Shown: positions 14,566-22,036 of the stretch, one piece after another
Layout of the letters: every line of letters begins with the position of its first letter
Position numbering within the stretch: the first letter of the stretch is position 1
From: JBGOUV01 sp041477815
Lineage (GTDB): Bacteria > Acidobacteriota > Terriglobia > Bryobacterales > JACQDG01
Direction: 5' to 3'
Assembly (NCBI GenBank): GCA_041477815.1
Contig: JBGOUV010000024.1
Coordinates: forward strand, 1 to 30,661
DNA length: 30,661 nt
Translations under genes and position numbers: made by a program
The notes under the pieces: generated by a model
Database searches by the model: none
Told to the model about the DNA's origin: nothing
The model's input: the letters and a program-made list of their open reading frames with translations, nothing else

Positions 14566-16094
14566 AGCGGCTCTTGTGTTTGGTGACAGTGATGGTCACC
14601 GCAGGGTGCCAGAAGCAGACTGAGAGCGTCAGCAAGGCGTCCGAGCCGGAATTACGTCCGGAAAGCATGACCAACTGGACGAGCAAGACGGAGCTCTTCA
14701 TGGAATACCCGCCCCTGGTCGGTGGCCAGACGAGCCGCTTCGCCATTCATCTGACCCGGCTCGATAACTTCAAGCCCCTGGCGAAGGGCAACGTCGAGGT
14801 TCGGCTGACGATCAAGGGCGGAAAGCCCGAGTCCTTCAAGACTGAGGGTCCCTCTCGTCCCGGAATTTTTGGTGTCGATGTAAAGCCCTCTCGAGCCGGT
14901 AAGTTCCTGGTATCGGTACATCTCAGCGGTGAAGGGATCACCGATGTACATGATCTCGGTGAAATTGCCTCCGCCGAGACGAAGGCGGCGGCAACTCACG
15001 AGCACGGACCGGGTACCGAGGAAAAGATTGCCTTTCTCAAGGAACAACAATGGACGCTCGATTTTGGGACGGCGATCGTGGAGGCCCGGCGGCTGCAATC
15101 CAGTCTCCGGGCGCCGGCGGAAGTGATTCCGCGCTCCGGGGGAGAAGCCGAAGTAACGGCTCCGTTCGGCGGGCGGCTGGTGGCGACCTCCAACCTGCCA
15201 GTCATCGGCGAGCTGGTTACGCAGCGCCAGGTTCTCGCCAACCTCCTGCCGCCAACGAGCTCGCCCAGCGACCTGGCCTCACTGGAATTGGGAAAGGACG
15301 AAACCAGCGCGGCGCTTCAGCTCGCGCGGAAGGACCGGGAGCGGGCCGCGCGGCTGGTCGCGTCCGGAGCCGCGCCAGCGAAGCGCCTGGAGGAAGCTCG
15401 GACCGTCGAAGTCACAGCCGAGGCGCGTCTGCACGCGGCGGAGGCGCGGCTGGCGCAACACCAGTCCTCCAGCGCCGCGGAAGCGAACCCCTTGGGAGCA
15501 AAGTTGTTTGCGCTCCGCGCTCCTATATCGGGGATTGTTCTAGAGACAGACGCGGCGCCTGGTATGAACGTTAGAGCCGGCCAAAGCCTTTTCAAGATTG
15601 TCGATGTGGATACGGTCTACGTTTCGGCCGTTGTTCCGGAGGCCGAACTTCCTCAAGTCAGAAACCTCAGCGGCGCGGAACTGGAGACGCCCGGCGAGGA
15701 CCAGCCGCGGCGTTTGCAGCGTTTGATTACGATCGGGCGGGTGGTGGACGAAGCCTCGCGGACGTTTCCCGTAATCTATGAGCTCGATAACCGCGATCGC
15801 CGCGTCGCCATTCATCAATCCGTGCACGTCCGGCTGCTCACCACCGCCGCCAGCGTAGCCCCGGTAGTTCCCGAGTCTGCTCTGGTGGACGACGGCGGCC
15901 GGCCCGTGGTCTTCATCCAGCAAGCGGGCGAGACCTTCTTGCGCAGACCGGTCAAGCTCGGCATTCGGCAAGGCGGCCTGGTGCAGGCGCTCGAGGGGGT
16001 CTCTCCCGGCGAGCGGGTCGTCATCCGGGGCGCGCATCTGGTCCGTCTGTCCGCTATGTCGAGTCAAGTGCCGGCGCACGGGCATGTCCACTAA
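14562..16094 (+). CDS. czcB: RND efflux periplasmic adaptor with extra N-terminal domain, lipoprotein
   Basis: 510 residues, longer than the roughly 350-400 usual for adaptors. A lipobox (VTAGC, Cys16) suggests membrane anchoring by lipid. Residues about 35-135 form an extra beta-rich domain ('MEYPPLVGGQTSRFAIHLTR', 'RPGIFGVDVKPSRAGKFLV') like the FixH/YtkA-type domains seen in some metal adaptors. A short His segment 'THEHGPG' then leads into the adaptor proper: lipoyl halves ('EVTAPFGGRLVATS' and 'ALRAPISGIVLETDAAPGMN'), a helical hairpin (about 245-305) and beta-barrel/membrane-proximal domains ('VVPESALVDDGGRPVVFI'). It links CzcA to CzcC and may pass metal to the pump. Translation is coupled to czcC through ATGA. 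Confidence 0.88.
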   Translation: MKRLLCLVTVMVTAGCQKQTESVSKASEPELRPESMTNWTSKTELFMEYPPLVGGQTSRFAIHLTRLDNFKPLAKGNVEVRLTIKGGKPESFKTEGPSRPGIFGVDVKPSRAGKFLVSVHLSGEGITDVHDLGEIASAETKAAATHEHGPGTEEKIAFLKEQQWTLDFGTAIVEARRLQSSLRAPAEVIPRSGGEAEVTAPFGGRLVATSNLPVIGELVTQRQVLANLLPPTSSPSDLASLELGKDETSAALQLARKDRERAARLVASGAAPAKRLEEARTVEVTAEARLHAAEARLAQHQSSSAAEANPLGAKLFALRAPISGIVLETDAAPGMNVRAGQSLFKIVDVDTVYVSAVVPEAELPQVRNLSGAELETPGEDQPRRLQRLITIGRVVDEASRTFPVIYELDNRDRRVAIHQSVHVRLLTTAASVAPVVPESALVDDGGRPVVFIQQAGETFLRRPVKLGIRQGGLVQALEGVSPGERVVIRGAHLVRLSAMSSQVPAHGHVH

Positions 16095-16106
16095 GGGGGA
16101 GAGGGG

Positions 16107-19100
16107 ATGCTCGACTCGCTAATCCGCTGGTCTTTGTATCACCGGGCGGTCGTTCTTTTTCTAGTGGCGGTCTTGCTGCTGTGGGGCGGGTACGCCCTCC
16201 GGGACATGCCCCTCGATGTCTTGCCGGATCTGACCGCGCCCACCGTGACGATTCTTGTGGAGGGCCGCGGCATGGTTCCGACCGAGATGGAGTCGCTCGT
16301 CACATTTCCCATCGAGTCGGCGATCAACGGCGCGCCCGGTGTTCGCCGGGTGCGATCGGCCACCGCGGTCGGGGTTGCCGTGATCTGGGTGGAGTTCGAG
16401 TGGGGTCAGGAGATCTATCGCGCCCGGCAGATCGTCAATGAGAAGCTCTCGCTGGTTTCGGCGTCCCTGCCTCCCAACGTCGACCAGCCGTTTCTCGCGC
16501 CCATCTCCTCCATCATGGGTGAGATTCTCTTCATCACGCTCGAATCGGACCGGCACTCGGCCATGGAGGTGCGCACGGTCGCGGACACGGTGCTGCGCCG
16601 GCGAATACTGGCGACGCCCGGCGTGGCGCAGGTGGTGCCCACGGGCGGCGAACAGAAACAGTACCAGGTGCTCGTCTCGCCGGAGTCGCTGCAGCGGTTC
16701 TCGATATCGCTGGGGGAAGTGGAAGCGGCGCTGCGTCAAGGAAGTCAAAACTCCTCCGCAGGCTTTCGCGTGGCGGGCGGGCAGGAATATCTGATTCAGG
16801 GGGTGGGCCGCGCGTCTTCGGAAGAAACGATTGGGCAGATCGCGGTGACCTCGCGCGCGGGACGCCCGATCTTCATACGGGACGTCGCCCAAGTGAGGAT
16901 TGGTCCGGCCTTGAAGCGCGGTGAAGGCTCCCACAATGCCACCCCTGCGGTGGTGTTGGGAATCCAGAAACAGCCGGGCGCGAACACGCTGGAGCTCACG
17001 CGCCGGCTGGACGTCACCCTGGATGAAATCCAGAAAAGCTTGCCGATGGGAATGAAGATCGATAAGCAGGTGTTCCGCCAGGCGGACTTTATCGAGAGGT
17101 CGCTGGAAAATCTGACCAGAGCGCTGCGGGATGGCGCGTTTCTCGTCGTGATCGTCGTCGCGCTGTTTCTCATGAACGTGCGAGCCGCCATCATCACCCT
17201 GCTGGCCATTCCGATCTCGATGGTAACGGCGCTGCTGATCATGCACTGGCTCGGATTCACCATCAACAGCATGAGCCTGGGAGGTCTCGCCATCGCCATC
17301 GGTGAGCTGGTGGACGACGCCATCATCGATGTCGAGAACGTCATGCGACGCCTCCGGGAGAATACACGGAAGCCAGAGGAAGAGCGGCTTCCCGCCCTGG
17401 AAGTCATCTATCGAGCCAGCAAAGAGATTCGCGGATCGGTGGTATTCGCTACGGTGATCGTTGTTTTGGTGTTCCTGCCGCTTTTTGCTTTGAGCAGCGT
17501 GGAGGGCAGGCTGCTGGCGCCGCTCGGATTCGCCTATGTCGCCAGTCTCACGGCGTCGCTTGTGGTGGCCTTGACGGTTACGCCCGCGCTCTGTTCGGTC
17601 CTTCTGCCTAACGCCAAGTCAATTCTCCGTGGACGTGAGCCGTGGCTCGTGAAACAGCTCAAAAAAGTGTACCGGCCCTCACTGCGATGGTCGCTGGATC
17701 ATCCTTGGCTGGTAGTCGTTCCCTCGATGCTTCTGCTGGCAGGGGCCGGGATAGCGCTCTTTCACACCGGACGGGCCTTCCTGCCCGAGTTCAATGAGGG
17801 CACTCTTACCATCAGCGCGGTGACGCTGCCGGGCACCAGTCTTGCGGATTCCGACAATCTGGGCAGAGGCTTGGAAAGGATACTGCTGGGCGTCCCCGAG
17901 GTCGTCTCGACGGCCCGGCGGACCGGGCGAGCCGAACTCGACGAACACGTCCAGGGCGTGGAGTCCGCCGAGCTGGACGTGACGCTGCAAATGAAACAGC
18001 GCCCGAAACAGAAGGTTTTGGCGGAGATCCGAGAACGTGTCACTCTGCTCCCCGGCATGAACGTCACGGTCGGGCAGCCTATTTCGCACCGGATCGATCA
18101 CATGCTTTCGGGCACCCGCGCTAACATCGCAGTCAAGATTTTTGGCGATGATTTGACGGTGTTGCGATCCCTGGCCCGCCAGGTGGAGGCGGTTATGAAG
18201 GGCGTCCCGGGTGCCGTCGACCTGAGTGTCGAGCAGCAGACAGACATTCCCACTGTTCGCATCCAGGTCCGTCCGGAAGATGCAGCGCGCGTCGGCTATA
18301 CACCCGGTGAGGTCGCTGCCAGGATTCAAACGGCTTTCGTCGGCAACGAAGTCAATCGCGTGCTGGAAGGACAGAACAGCTTCCCGCTGGTCCTGCGATA
18401 TCCAGAGGCGCGCCTGCAGGATCTGCGAGTGATTGGGCGCACGCTGATCGACTCACCCTCCGGGGCGAAGGTCCCTTTGGATGCCGTGGCCGACATCTAC
18501 GAGGATCGCGGTCCCAACTTCATCAGTCGGGAAGGCGTGCAGCGGAAAATCGTCGTGCAGTGCAACGTCGGCGGGCGGGACCTGCGGGGCGTCGTCGATG
18601 AGATCCGTGCCGCTATTGGCCCAAAGGTCAAGTTGCCACCAGGCTACCGGGTAGAGTATGGAGGGCAGTTCGAAAGCGAAGCGGACGCCTCGCGCCGTCT
18701 GGTCCTCCTGGGCGGAGGGGTAATCGCCGGCATTCTGCTGATTCTGGCCACGGCGTTTCATTCCACGCGAGACGCGTTGATCATTATGGTGAACCTGCCC
18801 CTGGCGCTGGTCGGCGGCGTCGCGGGGGTATACCTGGCTGGAGGCATACTTTCGGTGGCGTCGATCATTGGCTTCATCACGCTCTTTGGTATCGCCACAC
18901 GCAACGGCATCATGCTGGTCTCGCATATTCGGCGCCTGCGGGAGGTCGATGGCGTGACCGACCTGCGCCAGGCCGTGATGCAAGGGGCATCGGAGCGCCT
19001 GGCGCCAATCCTCATGACGGCGCTGGCAGCGGGATTGGCGCTGGTTCCGATCGCCGCCGGCATGGGCAAGCCCGGCAGTGAGATTCAAGCGCCGATGGCC

Positions 19101-19229
19101 ATGGTGATTTTATTCGGCTTGCTGACCTCCACGGCTTTGAACATGCTGGTCGTTCCGGCCGTTTACCAGGCAGTTGCACGTCGATCGAGCACTACCACAA
19201 GTCCAATGGAAGCGGTGAGCGAGCCATGA
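16107..19229 (+). CDS. czcA: Heavy-metal efflux RND transporter (CzcA/CusA family)
   Basis: 1040 residues, normal family length, twelve membrane helices. A strong ribosome site (gggggagagggg) precedes the ATG. Signatures include the N-terminal 'LRDMPLDVLPDLTAPTVTIL' and the helix-4 proton-relay motif 'GELVDDAIIDVENVMRRLRE' with D403, D404, D408 and E410, the acidic pattern of metal RND pumps rather than drug pumps. The second half carries 'GIATRNGIMLVSHIRRLREV'. It moves metal ions from periplasm or cytoplasm to the outside, driven by protons. Sequence alone does not separate divalent (Czc) from monovalent (Cus) cations here; the methionine relay of CusA was not traced. It is the last intact gene of the operon. 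Confidence 0.93.
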   Translation: MLDSLIRWSLYHRAVVLFLVAVLLLWGGYALRDMPLDVLPDLTAPTVTILVEGRGMVPTEMESLVTFPIESAINGAPGVRRVRSATAVGVAVIWVEFEWGQEIYRARQIVNEKLSLVSASLPPNVDQPFLAPISSIMGEILFITLESDRHSAMEVRTVADTVLRRRILATPGVAQVVPTGGEQKQYQVLVSPESLQRFSISLGEVEAALRQGSQNSSAGFRVAGGQEYLIQGVGRASSEETIGQIAVTSRAGRPIFIRDVAQVRIGPALKRGEGSHNATPAVVLGIQKQPGANTLELTRRLDVTLDEIQKSLPMGMKIDKQVFRQADFIERSLENLTRALRDGAFLVVIVVALFLMNVRAAIITLLAIPISMVTALLIMHWLGFTINSMSLGGLAIAIGELVDDAIIDVENVMRRLRENTRKPEEERLPALEVIYRASKEIRGSVVFATVIVVLVFLPLFALSSVEGRLLAPLGFAYVASLTASLVVALTVTPALCSVLLPNAKSILRGREPWLVKQLKKVYRPSLRWSLDHPWLVVVPSMLLLAGAGIALFHTGRAFLPEFNEGTLTISAVTLPGTSLADSDNLGRGLERILLGVPEVVSTARRTGRAELDEHVQGVESAELDVTLQMKQRPKQKVLAEIRERVTLLPGMNVTVGQPISHRIDHMLSGTRANIAVKIFGDDLTVLRSLARQVEAVMKGVPGAVDLSVEQQTDIPTVRIQVRPEDAARVGYTPGEVAARIQTAFVGNEVNRVLEGQNSFPLVLRYPEARLQDLRVIGRTLIDSPSGAKVPLDAVADIYEDRGPNFISREGVQRKIVVQCNVGGRDLRGVVDEIRAAIGPKVKLPPGYRVEYGGQFESEADASRRLVLLGGGVIAGILLILATAFHSTRDALIIMVNLPLALVGGVAGVYLAGGILSVASIIGFITLFGIATRNGIMLVSHIRRLREVDGVTDLRQAVMQGASERLAPILMTALAAGLALVPIAAGMGKPGSEIQAPMAMVILFGLLTSTALNMLVVPAVYQAVARRSSTTTSPMEAVSEP

Positions 19230-19375
19230 ATCGAATCCTGACAATCGCCATCACGGCCCTGGATCTGCGGGCGCAGCGATTCTCCACCGGCTGGTGCGCG
19301 ATGCCCGTGTGGCTGCCGTCTGCCGTGCCGGATAGCGGCAACAGGTCACTACTTGCGCGGGTTCAAAGCGCTTAG
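19226..19375 (+). pseudogene. 49-codon ORF coupled to czcA, probably a truncated exported protein
   Basis: The ATG overlaps the czcA stop (ATGA), the coupling seen within this operon. The first residues 'MNRILTIAITAL' look like the start of a signal peptide, but the hydrophobic run is broken by 'DLRAQRFSTGWC' and the remainder has no recognisable character. Its end overlaps the 3' end of the convergent cytochrome gene by 27 bases. The likely explanation is an operon gene cut off soon after its signal peptide; a real small protein cannot be excluded. Confidence 0.3.
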
Positions 19376-20845
19376 GGCCGCCATGTTCTTGGGGTTGAAC
19401 TTGTAGTACCGCTCCAGCGTCTGGCGCACCTTGGCCGCTTGATTCGCCTGGAAATAGATCTCCGTGAGCATCTGGTAGGCACGTTCCAGCGACGGATCCA
19501 GCTCGATGGCCCGCTCGAGTTGCTGGGCCGCCCGCTCGCTCTGGCCCGCCTCCTTACAGGCCGCCCCTAGATTCACGTAGTAGGGAACGTAGCCGGGACG
19601 GAGACGAAGCGCTTGCTCGAATAGTCGGATCGCCTCACTGCTCCGGCCGCTGCCGAGTAGCGCCAGGCCCAAGGCTGTGGCTACGGCGGGATCCTCGGGG
19701 AAGGCCTGGCGCGCTTCTTCCAGCAGGCGCATTCCTTCATACATATACGCGGCGCTCTGGCGACGTTCCGCCGCCGCCACATAGGCCAAGGCCAGATTTC
19801 TTTTCGCCAGCGGGCCGGCCGGTTCGCGCCAAGCCACCAGTTTGGCGGCCGGCGCTGTCGCTTCGGTCATCTGCGGTCGCCGCAAGATGCGGTGATCCGT
19901 GAAGGCGGTGTGCCCGCCATCCTGGGCCGGGCGGCGGAGCATATGGCAGGTCACGCAGTCCTCCGACGGACCGGGATGGGTCCTTACCAGCGCTTCACCG
20001 TGACAGGCCAGGCACCGCGTCCGATAGTACTGTCGGGGCTGGGCCGGCTTCTCGTGCGGGTCGTGACAGGAGCCGCACCACATCTTCGTCCCGCTCCGGA
20101 CGGCGCAGGTGCTGCGGGCGAGCTGCTCGGCGTGGCTTACCACCTTGAAAACCGGGCTGGCGTTCACGTATACGGTGAACACTTCTTCCAGCTCCTGGCC
20201 GGGCCGGAAGTCGCCGAAATGGCGGCCGGGGTTTTCAATGCGCGCCTCCCCTCCCAGGTGGCACTGCTCACAGATGCTGTCCCGGGCCCGGGCGGAAAGT
20301 TTGCGCGGATTGATGATGTTCGTGGAAGAAGGCCCGCGCGCGTGGGCCTCGGCCGGCCCGTGGCAGCGATCGCAGGAGATTCCTTCCTCTGTAAACGGCG
20401 GGTTCTGATACCGGTTTACTGTTTCGGCCACCGGTCGCGGGCGGCCGGAGTGACACAGCAGACACTCCGCCGTGACCGGCCTGGTAAAGTCCGGAGTGCG
20501 GTCATTTTCGTACCCGGGCGCCATATCCCACAGTTTGCGTCTCGAGTAGTAGGAAACAGGCGATTGGAAGAGGTAGTCCCCCACCCGTACCAGGTAGCCG
20601 AAGGCATGGTTCCCGGAGCCGATGACGTAGTCGACGGCATGTTCCACCGTGACGCCGTGGCGCTCCAATTGCTGGAGCGCCGGACGGAGGACGAAGCGGC
20701 TGCCCGAGAGCTCGTGGGTGAAGCTGCCGGAGGGCTGATTGACGGGACGCCCCAGCGAAGTGGCCATGGCTGTTTTGGCGTATCCGCTGACCTGGGCGGG
20801 GTGACAGGAAACGCAGAGAACGGCAGCAAGCTGCGGGAGCATCAT
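19349..20845 (-). CDS. Seven-heme cytochrome c with C-terminal TPR repeats
   Basis: 498 residues. Seven CxxCH heme sites: CVSCH (11-15), CLLCH (128-132), CDRCH (158-162), CEQCH (192-196), CGSCH (257-261), CLACH (278-282) and CVTCH (297-301). From about 345 to 490 there are TPR-like helical repeats, e.g. 'PAVATALGLALLGSGRSSEA' and 'YVNLGAACKEAGQSERAAQQ'. The heme part resembles cytochrome c554-like multiheme electron carriers. Such proteins mature in the periplasm, yet only ten residues precede the first heme Cys, too short for a normal signal peptide; an upstream non-ATG start inside the preceding gene or a lost signal is possible. The ATG overlaps the stop of the upstream enolase-family gene by 4 bases. 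The redox partner is unknown. Confidence 0.88.
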   Translation of the reverse strand: MMLPQLAAVLCVSCHPAQVSGYAKTAMATSLGRPVNQPSGSFTHELSGSRFVLRPALQQLERHGVTVEHAVDYVIGSGNHAFGYLVRVGDYLFQSPVSYYSRRKLWDMAPGYENDRTPDFTRPVTAECLLCHSGRPRPVAETVNRYQNPPFTEEGISCDRCHGPAEAHARGPSSTNIINPRKLSARARDSICEQCHLGGEARIENPGRHFGDFRPGQELEEVFTVYVNASPVFKVVSHAEQLARSTCAVRSGTKMWCGSCHDPHEKPAQPRQYYRTRCLACHGEALVRTHPGPSEDCVTCHMLRRPAQDGGHTAFTDHRILRRPQMTEATAPAAKLVAWREPAGPLAKRNLALAYVAAAERRQSAAYMYEGMRLLEEARQAFPEDPAVATALGLALLGSGRSSEAIRLFEQALRLRPGYVPYYVNLGAACKEAGQSERAAQQLERAIELDPSLERAYQMLTEIYFQANQAAKVRQTLERYYKFNPKNMAALSALNPRK

Positions 20846-21960
20846 GCGCCGCGGTACTTTTCGACGGCGTTCTCGTCCAGCGTCACGCCCAAGCCGGGTT
20901 TCTGGGGTACCCGGTAATAGCCGCTCTCCATCGTAAAGGGCTCCACCATGAAATCATCCTCCAGGCAATGAGTGATGGCGATGGTGTACTCGATGCCCGG
21001 GTAGGCTGCCGCCTGGTGCGCCTGGAATACCTGGGCCAGGCCGCTTTGAATCCCGTACTCCACCCACAGCGGGATCCCGGTTACCTCGGCCATCAGGGCC
21101 CGCTGCTCCATCGTCCGCCCCAGGGGGCCGCCGATCACCCAGGCCTGCACCAGCCCCTCCCGGACGAACGTCATCGGCTCGGGCGCCAGGTGTTCGGCCA
21201 CCACTAGCGGCGACTGGCCCTTGAGCGCTCGAAATCCCGCTACGTCCCGGTAAGCGATCGGCGACTCCACCGCGAAGTAGTTCGGAAACTCCCCCAGCTT
21301 GCGCATGAAGTGCAGCGCCCGCGACGGCGAGGTCCACGACGAGTTGGCGTCCGCCCAAAAACGGTAATCCTTGGGAACCTCGGCGCACATCGCCGCCGCC
21401 TGCTCGAGGGGATCCTGCCACGGCCGGGCCTTCACCTTGTGCACCCGGTAGCCGAGACTCGCCCCCAGCTTCGCTTCCTCCGCCATCAGTTTCGGTGGCA
21501 GGCAGTGCGACCACCAGGTTTGGAACACGCGCGGCTTGGGATTCGGAGAGAGCAGCCGGCAGGCCGGCAACCCGGTGGCCTTGCCCAGCACGTCGTAGAC
21601 GGCCATGAGTATCCCGCTGATGCCGTCATCGTGCAGGAACTCCCAGGGTGACCGGCCCATCATTCTCTTCAGAATCGCCTCGGCCGGAGCGGCGCCCACC
21701 AGCGCCTCCCCTACTCCGATGATCCCCTCATCCGTATGCAGCCTTACAAAGACCGGGTCGTAGTGAGTCTGAAACCGGCCCTGGAGGCGATAACTCTCCT
21801 CCCAGGCCGCCCGCACCCGCCCGGCCATGGGCACCTTAGTTGGCATTACCTCGTACTTGGTGAACCGCAGCTTCTGTACGGAGGCCGGCGCCGCCGGCAG
21901 CAGGCTGCCGGCTCCCAGCATCCCCAAGGACTTCAAGACTCCGCGTCGGTCGAACGACAT
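20842..21960 (-). CDS. Mandelate racemase/muconate lactonizing (enolase superfamily) enzyme with Tat-like signal
   Basis: 372 residues from the ATG at 21960, chosen because GGAGG lies 6 bases upstream (21967-21971) and because 'FDRRGVLKSLGMLGAGSLLP' then begins a twin-arginine signal; an open frame runs 14 codons further. Enolase-superfamily residues: K175 and K177 ('HKVKARPW'), metal ligands D204 ('WADANSSW'), E232 ('AVESPIA') and E256 ('VVAEHLAP'). Such enzymes abstract a proton next to a carboxylate, in racemisation, dehydration or cycloisomerisation of sugar acids and related compounds. The acid substrate is not deducible. A TATCCT box (minus strand, 21982-21987) may be the promoter of this gene and the overlapping cytochrome gene. 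Confidence 0.9.
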   Translation of the reverse strand: MSFDRRGVLKSLGMLGAGSLLPAAPASVQKLRFTKYEVMPTKVPMAGRVRAAWEESYRLQGRFQTHYDPVFVRLHTDEGIIGVGEALVGAAPAEAILKRMMGRSPWEFLHDDGISGILMAVYDVLGKATGLPACRLLSPNPKPRVFQTWWSHCLPPKLMAEEAKLGASLGYRVHKVKARPWQDPLEQAAAMCAEVPKDYRFWADANSSWTSPSRALHFMRKLGEFPNYFAVESPIAYRDVAGFRALKGQSPLVVAEHLAPEPMTFVREGLVQAWVIGGPLGRTMEQRALMAEVTGIPLWVEYGIQSGLAQVFQAHQAAAYPGIEYTIAITHCLEDDFMVEPFTMESGYYRVPQKPGLGVTLDENAVEKYRGA

Positions 21961-22036
21961 GGGCGCCTCCAGCGACCCCCTGAGGATACCACTCCCCGGC
22001 ACGGCCCCAGAACAGCCCTCCGGACCAGGCGTGGCG

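Noticed and set aside
16161..17246. Open frame of 361 codons opposite czcA
   Set aside because: His/Arg/Gln-rich product with no fold; czcA is intact through this region.
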